In this document: piece after piece, positions 1 through 7,316 of the stretch
Numbering within the stretch: position 1 is the stretch's first letter
Layout: every line of letters starts with the position of its first letter
DNA from: Bacteroidota bacterium
GTDB lineage: Bacteria; Bacteroidota; Bacteroidia; Bacteroidales; FEN-979
Length of the DNA: 14,109 bases
Direction of reading: 5' to 3'
Assembly (NCBI GenBank): GCA_026391755.1
Contig: JAPLDN010000204.1
Location: 1 to 14,109, forward strand
Made by a program: the position numbers and the translations under genes
Notes under the pieces: generated by a model
The model's input: only the letters and a program-made list of their open reading frames with translations
The model's database searches: none
What the model was told of the DNA's origin: nothing

Positions 1-1
1 G

Positions 2-3000
2 GATTTTGGTGACGGAGGAACTTCAAGTCTGACAAACCCGACCTATCTTTTCAGCACAGCGGGGATACATTATATAACACTCACCGTTACTAATTCAAAC
101 GGATGTATGCATAGTATCCAGAAACCGATTGAAGTTTATCCTCATCCTGTTACTTCGTTCAGCTTCTCATCACCAACCTGCGCCGGCAACAACGTGACAT
201 TTACAGATATGTCGACTACAGGCCATGGTTATATTTACAGAAGGATATGGAATTTCGGCGATGGAAATATCCAGAGTACACTTTCCCCATCCATAACCCA
301 TCAGTATGGAATCGGCGGAACTTTTAATGTTACTCTTACTGTAAAAACATCTGACAGTTGCTCGGGAACGAAACAAATCCCGGTTCCGATACAATTTGCC
401 ACTGTTGCAGCATTCTCTGTTACCAACTCACTCTGTGTACTTACACCGATCCAGTTTAATGACAATTCCCAGTCAAACGGAGGAGGTAGCATCACTCAAT
501 GGAACTGGAACTTTGGTGATCCTGGCTCAGGCGGAAATAACAATTCGACCCAGCAGAACCCGGTTCATAATTTCAGCTCTTCGGGCGTGTTTAAGGTAAA
601 GTTGACAGTTTCCAATGCCGACGGCTGTTTTGGCAAGGACTCGGTCAATGTTACTATCAACGCCAATCCCGTCGCTGACTTCAGCGCAACTTCAGCTTGC
701 CAGGGGAATGCAACAACATTTACTGATAATTCAATTTCCACTGCCGGGGCAATCGTGAACTGGCTGTGGAATTTTGGCGACGGCGGCAGTTCTGCAGCTC
801 AGAATCCAACCTATACTTATACAGCAGGCGGGACTTTTAATGTCTCTCTGACGGTTACCACATCCAACGGTTGCGTTCATACAGTGACTAAACCGGTGCA
901 GGTATGGACAAAACCTATTGTTCAATTCAGCTATACCTCGCCCACATGTGCCGGGAGTAGTGTCAATTTCACTGATATTTCAACAACCTCACACGGTTTC
1001 GTGACCACAAGGTCATGGGATTTTGGCGACGGAAACACAGGCACATCAGCCACCCCGACCATTTCCCATACTTATACGACCGGTGGAAATTATCCGGTCA
1101 GGCTTACAATTACAACTTCAGATAACTGCACCGATAACAACACCATCTCAGTTCCTATCCAATACAACCCGATTTCAGGCTTTACCTGGTCGCCTGTTAA
1201 CTGTGCTTTAAGCCCTGTCAATTTCACAGATATTTCGCAGCAAAACGGAGGCGGTCAGATCACTCAGTGGAACTGGAATTTCGGAGATCCCGTTTCAGGT
1301 GGAAATAATACTTCAACACAGCAGAATCCTTCACACTCTTTCACCGCTGCAGGTACTTATAAAGTTCATCTGCGGGTATTCAATGCCGGCGGTTGTTCCA
1401 AGGACAGTAGTGCTGATGTTACAACCGACGCAAATCCTGTTCCCAGTTATACGGCAACAAATGTTTGTAAAGGAAGCCCGACGGTATTCACAGGTACTGC
1501 CAGCGGAGGAACAATTGTAACATGGGCCTGGGATTTTGGCGACGGTGGAACTTCAAATGTTCAGAATCCTTCATATACTTATGCCAATTCAGGAACCTAT
1601 ACCGTGGTACTGAATGTTGTCAGCTCAGCCGGATGCCAGGGGGCTTTCAGCAAACCAGTTCAGGTTTACGGACCTCCGGTACCACAGTTCAGCTTCTCCT
1701 CACCCACCTGTGCAAGTGATTCAGTTCTTTTCAAAGACCTTTCCGTGACAGCCCATGGAAGTATTAATAAGTGGGTTTGGGATTTTGGCGACGGACAAAC
1801 AGCCACGATTACTTTCCCGGCTAGTCCAAACGTGAAACATAAATATGCAAACGGAGGAACCTTCAATGTCATGCTCACTGTTACAACATCTGATAATTGT
1901 ACAAAGGACATCACGTTACCAGTATCAGTTGAATTCAAGCCGGTCAGCAATTTCAGTACCGACCCAGGGGCTTGCGCGTTGATGACCACCCAGTTCCATG
2001 ACCTGTCCCAGGCCAACGGAGGAACACCAATCGTAAGCTGGTTGTGGGACTTCGGAGATCCAACCTCGGGCGCCGGAAATACATCAACCCAGCAAAATCC
2101 AACACACACCTTTACTTCAGGTGCATCATTCTCTGTCAAACTCCTTGTTACCAATGCCACCGGCTGTTTTGATACTTTAAGGAAACCGGTCATTGCGAAT
2201 GCGGCGCCAGTTCCATTGTTCTCGTTTGACACAGCCTGTGTGGTCAGCTTAACACAATTCCACGACCTTTCAACTTCATCCAGCGGTACTATTAATGCCT
2301 GGTCATGGACCTTTGGCGATCCTTCATCAGGCGCCAATAATACGTCCACCCTGCAAAATCCCACACATAATTATGCATCTCCGGGAAATTACATGGTGAA
2401 GCTCAGTGTTACAACAACAAACAATTGTATCAAGGATACCATAATGCAGATTGCAGTTAGTCCGAAACCTGTGGCTTTGTTCCAGTACACTGCAGCCTGT
2501 GCGCAGGATTCGACGCATTTTACTGACCTTTCTATCGCACCCAACAGCCAGGTTGTGTCATGGTTCTGGGATTTCGGTGATGGAGGTACTGCGACTATCA
2601 AGAACCCCAACCATAAATTTGCTGCGGGAGGAACATATCATGTCAAGGAGGTAGTGACTAATCTCAGCGGTTGTAAGGACTCGGTGGTCGTTGCAGTTCT
2701 TGTACATATAAAACCGGTTTCCGCTTTCCAGTATACCAGCAAATACTGCCCGAAAGGACAGGTTACCTTCCAGGATATGTCAACGGCATCAGGAGCGGTC
2801 ATTACCGACCGTCTCTGGGTCTTTGAACCTGGAGCTACTTCTACAGTTGCCAATCCTGTTTACACATTCCAGGTGACCGATACAACTTATCTGGTTACCC
2901 TGATGGTAACAGATACTTATGGTTGCAGGGATACGATTATCGACAGCGTAAAGGTGAAACCTGCATTCAGGTTTTCATTTGTAGACAGTACGGTATGCTT

Positions 3001-4843
3001 CGGCTATCCTACTATTTTCCACCCGGTCAATTATAACATGGGTAAGGACTCTTTATATTCCCCGAGATGGGATTTCGGTGACCCGAATTCAGGCCCTGCC
3101 AACTACTCAAGTTTATATAATACAACCCATGTCTTTACTGCTCCGGGATTATATAACGTTAAACTGAGAGTTTTCAACTCCGATAACTGTATTGACAGCG
3201 TATTCAGAACAGTTCAGGTATATGCCCTGCCCAAACCTCATTTCTCGGCTGCAATTGCCCAGTGCGACAGCGTTATGCACTTCACTGATACGACTAGTAA
3301 TTATGGTACAGGTACTATAAAACAATGGGAATGGATATTCGGTGACGGTTCGCCTAATGTAATCATTACTACACCTCCGGGAGATACTTCTCACATATAC
3401 CTTGCTACCGGTGATTACCGGGTTACTCTGATTATTACCAATACAAAGGGATGTGTCGACAGCATAACCCAGGGTGTTACCAGGCTCCCGTGCATCAGGG
3501 CAGATTACGCTTTCCCTGATACACTCAGGTGTGTGAATTATATGGTAACGTTCAGGGATACTTCAGTCCCGACATACAGGATCAAGGAATGGAAATGGAC
3601 ATGGGGTGACGGCAAAGACACAAGCTATGTGCAATATTCCAAGTTTGTGAAACATAAATTTACAACTGCCGGCACTTTTAATGTGAAATTGTGGATAAAG
3701 GCCATTGTCAATTCAAAGAACATACTTGACAGTCTTACACAACAGGTTGTGATACATCCCACGCCAAAAACCCTGTTCTCGGATGTACCTGTTTGCCTGC
3801 ACCAGCCGGCAATATTCAAAGACACTTCACTTACAAATGGTGAACCTGTCTCGGCATGGAAATGGATCTTCGGTGAACCTTCTTCAGGCTTGAATGATAC
3901 ATCTTACATTCGCAACCCATCGCATAAATATGCGACCAGGGATACATTTAATGTGAAGCTGATAGTCATGAATAAATTCGGATGTAAGGACTCGCTGATA
4001 AAACCCATAAGGATTTACGGATTACCTTTGGCCCGTTTTAATTATACTGCGGCTTGTACCGGCGATCCAACCTTCTTCAGGGATTCCACATCCATTTCCG
4101 ACACTACAATTGGCTTCTGGCGCTGGAACTTTGGGACTTCCGTTCCTAAGGATACATCATTGCTGAAAGATCCCAATTTCAAATACAAAACTGCTGGAGA
4201 TAAATACGTACGCCTTATCGTCAGGGACTACTTCGGATGTATTGATACAATCCTTGATACCGTAGCGGTGCATGTAACACCAGTCTCATCCTTTACCCTG
4301 ATAGATGGGTATGATGGAACCCCCGGGAAAGTCAAGCTGAATAACTTCTCATCCGGGGCTACAGGATACTCCTGGGATTTTGGTAACGGGAAGACAAGCA
4401 ATGACACCAATCCTGTCGCCTCATTTACCGAAGACGGGACATATACTATAAGGTTGATTTCCTCAAACACATTTGGTTGCGTGGATACGACCTATTACCA
4501 GTACAAGATACTGTTCCGTGGACTTTTCGTACCTAACGCGTTTGCGCCAAGCAGCGGCAATATGGCTGTAAGGTTGTTCAAGCCGGTTGGGATGAACCTG
4601 AAAACATACCATATCCAGGTGTTTGATACCTGGGGGCACCAGGTTTGGGAATCCAACAAGCTCGACAATAACGGGGCGCCATTTGAAGGATGGGACGGTA
4701 CGTTCAATGGAGAGTTGATGCCACAGGGTAATTATTTCTGGAAAGTCACGGCCACATTCGTCGACGATTCCCCTTGGACCGGTTCGGATACCGGAGTGAA
4801 AGGCGGAGGCGGAACAATGGGAACAGTAATTTTATTAAGATAA
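2..4843 (+). CDS. Giant PKD-repeat secreted protein with T9SS type B sorting domain (5' partial)
   Basis: The frame is open from base 2, so the start and any signal peptide lie left of the window; 1,613 residues are visible and the ATG at 107 is internal. The protein is an array of PKD-like beta-sandwich domains. The W-x-F-G-D signature or a variant falls near bases 2, 248, 506, 767, 1016, 1274, 1529, 1778, 2045, 2306, 2567, 2816 (degenerate), 3068, 3332, 3596, 3863, 4124 and 4373. Almost every domain has one Cys near its start and one in a late N/D-G-C-type position, fitting disulfides in an exported protein. From about 4512 to the end it matches the gliding-motility-associated type B C-terminal domain: FVPNAFAP, then FDTWGHQVWES, GWDGTFNG, PQGNYFWKV and final GTVILLR. 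Such domains direct export by the type IX system to the surface or medium. The role is probably adhesion or surface structure; the ligand is unknown. The adjacent PorP/SprF gene is a typical partner. Confidence 0.93.
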   Translation, partial: DFGDGGTSSLTNPTYLFSTAGIHYITLTVTNSNGCMHSIQKPIEVYPHPVTSFSFSSPTCAGNNVTFTDMSTTGHGYIYRRIWNFGDGNIQSTLSPSITHQYGIGGTFNVTLTVKTSDSCSGTKQIPVPIQFATVAAFSVTNSLCVLTPIQFNDNSQSNGGGSITQWNWNFGDPGSGGNNNSTQQNPVHNFSSSGVFKVKLTVSNADGCFGKDSVNVTINANPVADFSATSACQGNATTFTDNSISTAGAIVNWLWNFGDGGSSAAQNPTYTYTAGGTFNVSLTVTTSNGCVHTVTKPVQVWTKPIVQFSYTSPTCAGSSVNFTDISTTSHGFVTTRSWDFGDGNTGTSATPTISHTYTTGGNYPVRLTITTSDNCTDNNTISVPIQYNPISGFTWSPVNCALSPVNFTDISQQNGGGQITQWNWNFGDPVSGGNNTSTQQNPSHSFTAAGTYKVHLRVFNAGGCSKDSSADVTTDANPVPSYTATNVCKGSPTVFTGTASGGTIVTWAWDFGDGGTSNVQNPSYTYANSGTYTVVLNVVSSAGCQGAFSKPVQVYGPPVPQFSFSSPTCASDSVLFKDLSVTAHGSINKWVWDFGDGQTATITFPASPNVKHKYANGGTFNVMLTVTTSDNCTKDITLPVSVEFKPVSNFSTDPGACALMTTQFHDLSQANGGTPIVSWLWDFGDPTSGAGNTSTQQNPTHTFTSGASFSVKLLVTNATGCFDTLRKPVIANAAPVPLFSFDTACVVSLTQFHDLSTSSSGTINAWSWTFGDPSSGANNTSTLQNPTHNYASPGNYMVKLSVTTTNNCIKDTIMQIAVSPKPVALFQYTAACAQDSTHFTDLSIAPNSQVVSWFWDFGDGGTATIKNPNHKFAAGGTYHVKEVVTNLSGCKDSVVVAVLVHIKPVSAFQYTSKYCPKGQVTFQDMSTASGAVITDRLWVFEPGATSTVANPVYTFQVTDTTYLVTLMVTDTYGCRDTIIDSVKVKPAFRFSFVDSTVCFGYPTIFHPVNYNMGKDSLYSPRWDFGDPNSGPANYSSLYNTTHVFTAPGLYNVKLRVFNSDNCIDSVFRTVQVYALPKPHFSAAIAQCDSVMHFTDTTSNYGTGTIKQWEWIFGDGSPNVIITTPPGDTSHIYLATGDYRVTLIITNTKGCVDSITQGVTRLPCIRADYAFPDTLRCVNYMVTFRDTSVPTYRIKEWKWTWGDGKDTSYVQYSKFVKHKFTTAGTFNVKLWIKAIVNSKNILDSLTQQVVIHPTPKTLFSDVPVCLHQPAIFKDTSLTNGEPVSAWKWIFGEPSSGLNDTSYIRNPSHKYATRDTFNVKLIVMNKFGCKDSLIKPIRIYGLPLARFNYTAACTGDPTFFRDSTSISDTTIGFWRWNFGTSVPKDTSLLKDPNFKYKTAGDKYVRLIVRDYFGCIDTILDTVAVHVTPVSSFTLIDGYDGTPGKVKLNNFSSGATGYSWDFGNGKTSNDTNPVASFTEDGTYTIRLISSNTFGCVDTTYYQYKILFRGLFVPNAFAPSSGNMAVRLFKPVGMNLKTYHIQVFDTWGHQVWESNKLDNNGAPFEGWDGTFNGELMPQGNYFWKVTATFVDDSPWTGSDTGVKGGGGTMGTVILLR
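134..2194 (+). repeat. Higher-order PKD repeat: tri-domain unit of about 255 residues
   Basis: Within the PKD array, three domain subtypes recur in fixed order. Subtype A begins PxxxFS(F/Y)(S/T)SPTCA and has a short DG loop. Subtype B has an expanded loop reading GDPxSGxxNxSTQQNP. Subtype C has DFGDGG(S/T)S and QNP. The A domains begin at 134, 902 and 1664, so the unit is 768 then 762 bases long. The third unit keeps A and B (to about 2194); the next domain is a hybrid with a B-type loop, and later domains are more diverged. This indicates growth by tandem duplication of a three-domain block rather than of single domains. The similarity is also visible in the DNA. Confidence 0.8.
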
Positions 4844-4868
4844 TATAATCTAACTAACATACAGCTCG

Positions 4869-5978
4869 ATGAAAAAGCTCTCATGTATTCTTTGCCTGCT
4901 GGTTCTGGGGTGGATCCTGCCTATAACATCCGCCCTGGGACAGGACATGAATTACACGCAGTATTTCAGTGCACCTCTCTATGTGAACCCCGCTTTCACC
5001 GGTATCAATACCGGTATTCGTGCGAGGTTCCTTTTCAGGGATCAATGGCCTGCTGCCCCAATTGCTTACAAATCATATTATTTCTCGGCCGACCTGGGTG
5101 ACCGTGCATTACCCGGCGCCGGCGGATTGGGACTTGTCGTGCAATCGGATAATCCCGGCGCCGGCCTGGTAAATAACCTGAATGCCGCCCTGACTATCGG
5201 CGTGCGTATTCCCTTAACAAGTTTCCTGGTGGCCCAGGTGGGTGTTAAAGCGGGAATCATGCAGAGGAGGATTTCCTATGATGACCTTGTGTTTACAAGT
5301 AGCCTTGACCCAAGGTACGGAAATATATACCAGAGCGGGTTCACTGATTTTAATGCGAGCAAGAGAGTTGTTCCCGATTTCGGCGCAGGTGGTTTACTAC
5401 AGTTCTCATCAACAGAAGGAAATATTACAGGTAATGTTGGTTTCGCAGTAGATCATATTTTTAAACCCGATGTGTCCTTTCTTTCCGTTGGTTCTTCACA
5501 GTATCCAAGGAAATGGGTTGGACACTTCGACCTTGTAATTTCAACCGGTCCGGGAGGAAGTTCTAATGCAATGTATGCCAGTTCCTCGGAACCTCTCAAG
5601 GTCAATATCGGAGGTTTATACATGAACCAGGCTAACCTGAATTCACTGGAAGTCGGCCTCAACCTGCTAAAGTATAATATATACCTTGGCTGCTGGTATA
5701 AGAGCACTCTCACTGGTGTGGTCAACAGTTCCTGTGCAATACTCGCCGGGTATAAATACAATTTCTATGAGAATATGAGTATGAAATTCATTTACTCCTA
5801 CGATATACAGATTAGCGGTGCATTACAGGGAACAGGAGGTGCTCATGAAATCAGCCTGATCCTCGAGTTTGACAAGCTGTCGATATTCGGTGGCGGTGGC
5901 AATAGCAGTTCACTTCCCGGTAGCGCAGGGGGTTCCAAGAGATACGGCGGACCAATGGAATGCCCAAGTTTTTACTAA
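4869..5978 (+). CDS. PorP/SprF family type IX secretion system outer-membrane protein
   Basis: A 369-residue protein with a clear signal peptide: KK near the start, a hydrophobic core to about residue 20 and probable cleavage after ALG (residue 24). The mature start, QDMNYTQYFSAPLYVNPAF, matches the hallmark opening of PorP/SprF proteins (Q-x-x-x-(S/T)-Q-(F/Y)...P-L-x-x-N-P-A-x-T-G), followed by alternating beta-strand-like segments expected of an outer-membrane barrel. The ATG at 4869 is preferred because it gives the complete signal peptide; no Shine-Dalgarno is seen, as is usual in Bacteroidota. It lies 25 bases after the PKD gene with no terminator between, so co-transcription is likely. 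In Flavobacterium johnsoniae SprF is needed for secretion or attachment of SprB, and type B cargo is commonly encoded next to such a partner. By analogy this protein would handle the upstream PKD protein (inference). Confidence 0.92.
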   Translation: MKKLSCILCLLVLGWILPITSALGQDMNYTQYFSAPLYVNPAFTGINTGIRARFLFRDQWPAAPIAYKSYYFSADLGDRALPGAGGLGLVVQSDNPGAGLVNNLNAALTIGVRIPLTSFLVAQVGVKAGIMQRRISYDDLVFTSSLDPRYGNIYQSGFTDFNASKRVVPDFGAGGLLQFSSTEGNITGNVGFAVDHIFKPDVSFLSVGSSQYPRKWVGHFDLVISTGPGGSSNAMYASSSEPLKVNIGGLYMNQANLNSLEVGLNLLKYNIYLGCWYKSTLTGVVNSSCAILAGYKYNFYENMSMKFIYSYDIQISGALQGTGGAHEISLILEFDKLSIFGGGGNSSSLPGSAGGSKRYGGPMECPSFY

Positions 5979-5994
5979 CAGATAATTCGGAATT

Positions 5995-6032
5995 AAAAAA
6001 AGAAGCCGGGTTGATGCCCGGCTTCTTTTTTT
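5995..6032. terminator. Bidirectional intrinsic terminator between convergent genes
   Basis: A perfect 9-bp GC-rich stem, GAAGCCGGG (6002-6010) and CCCGGCTTC (6017-6025), encloses a 6-base loop. It is flanked by seven A (5995-6001) and seven T (6026-6032). Read on either strand it gives a hairpin followed by a U tract, so it can end both the T9SS unit (plus) and icd (minus). The last two T of the tract are also part of the icd stop codon (TTA at 6031-6033 read in reverse). Confidence 0.93.
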
Positions 6033-7289
6033 ACATGTTTGCAATGATCTCTGAACCGAATTCAGAGCATTTAAGCTTGGTAGCCCCTTCCATCTGGCGC
6101 TCAAAATCGTAGGTCACCCTCTTCTTCGCAATCGCCCCTTCGAGTCCCTTAACAATAAGATATGCAGCCTCGTTCCAGCCCATATATTCCAGCATCATTA
6201 CACCTGAAAGGATCACCGAGCCCGGGTTCACCTGGTCTTTATTAGCATATTTGGGAGCAGTACCGTGAGTGGCTTCAAATACTGCATGACCGGTCTCATA
6301 ATTTATATTTGCACCGGGGGCAATACCAATCCCGCCTACAATGGCTGCGAGAGCATCTGAAATATAATCGCCGTTAAGGTTAAGTGTTGCAATAACCGAA
6401 TAGTCTGCCGGGCGGGTCAGTATTTGCTGAAGAAACGCATCGGCAATGACATCCTTGATAATGATACGGCCTTCAGCAACAGCCTTTTTCTGGGCTTCTT
6501 CTGCAGCCTTTTCGCCATCCATTTCCTTTATCTTATCATACCGGGCCCAGGTAAAGACCTTATCGCCGAATTCTTTCTCGGCAAGGGCATATCCCCAGGT
6601 TTTAAACATCCCTTCGGTGAATTTCATAATATTTCCTTTATGGACAATAGTGACGGAAGGAAGTTTCTTTTCAATGGCATATTCGATTGCAGCTCGTATA
6701 AGGCGCTCAGTTCCATCTTTTGAAACAGGTTTGATCCCAATGGATGAGCTTTCGGGAAACCGTATCTTTTTTACACCCATTTCCCCTGTCAGGAAGTCCA
6801 GAACTTTCTTTACTTCCGCAGTTCCTGCCAACCATTCAATCCCCGCATAAATGTCCTCAGAATTCTCGCGGAAGATAACCATCTCGGTAAGTTCGGGCTT
6901 CTTAACAGGAGAAGGCACTCCTTTAAAATACCGCACAGGCCTGAGACAGACATAAAGATCAAGGATCTGCCTTAAGGCAACATTGAGCGAGCGGATCCCC
7001 CCACCAACAGGAGTTGTAAGCGGCCCTTTGATAGCAACAATATACTCCCTGATCTCATCCAGGGTAGCCTGGGGTAACCATTCCCCCGTTTGCTTGAATG
7101 CTTTTTCCCCTGCAAGGACTTCTTTCCATTGTATTTTTCTTTTTCCAGCATATTTTCGACAGCTGCATCGAAAACTTTCACACTTGCCTTCCATATATCA
7201 GGACCGGTGCCATCGCCTTCAATAAAAGGAATTACCGGATTTTCAGGAACTACAAGCCTGCCGTCCGACAACGTTATCTTTTCTCCCAT
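6031..7289 (-). CDS. icd: NADP-dependent isocitrate dehydrogenase, with an internal one-base frameshift
   Basis: Oxidatively decarboxylates isocitrate to 2-oxoglutarate with NADP+, in the cytoplasmic TCA cycle. The N-terminus (MGEKITLSDG, then IPFIEGDGTGPD) is read from 7289; the rest is in the -1 frame and runs to 6031. Joining them at the A-rich run around 7134-7144 gives 419 residues, close to the 416 of E. coli Icd. The body carries GPLTTPVGGGIRSLNVALRQ (substrate Ser and Arg), LRPVRYF, FRENSEDIYAG, HKGNIMKFTEG (catalytic Lys), NLNGDYISDALAA (metal-binding Asp) and ATHGTAPKYA. The Lys-Tyr of APKYA and the Tyr and Arg of TYDFER correspond to the E. coli NADP-specificity residues. It lies 27 bases downstream of the synthetase/GNAT gene on the same strand with no clear promoter of its own, so it is probably the last gene of that operon. 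An ATG at 7194 in the second frame gives only a truncated product lacking the N-terminal strand. Confidence 0.93.
7134..7144 (-). other. Frameshift site in icd (one base missing)
   Basis: On the minus strand the two icd frames meet in the run GAAAAAGAAAAATA. The upstream frame reads ...LEKEK and then leaves the family; the downstream frame resumes as IQWKEVLAGEK, like E. coli KISWMEIYTGEK. Adding one A to the second A5 run (7134-7138) restores a continuous family-like sequence. A homopolymer indel, either a sequencing or assembly error or a real mutation, is the simplest reading. Confidence 0.88.
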
Positions 7290-7316
7290 GTTATATAAAG
7301 ATTAAAATGTAAATAT

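Noticed and set aside
107..109. ATG at 107 as the true start of the PKD protein
   Set aside because: The same frame is open back to base 2 and encodes the second part of a PKD domain (DFGDGG at the edge); no signal peptide follows 107.
1666..2364. Long minus-strand open frame (232 codons) inside the PKD gene
   Set aside because: It is antisense to conserved PKD motifs, has no recognisable domain, and arises from the codon pattern of the repeats.
2..4505. Regular 258-base periodicity as a possible CRISPR or satellite array
   Set aside because: The period matches one PKD domain, the frame stays open throughout and the copies diverge at synonymous and loop positions; there are no short identical repeats with unique spacers.
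7130..7150. Programmed -1 ribosomal frameshift in icd
   Set aside because: No X-XXY-YYZ slippery heptamer is in register and no downstream pseudoknot is obvious; a homopolymer indel is simpler.
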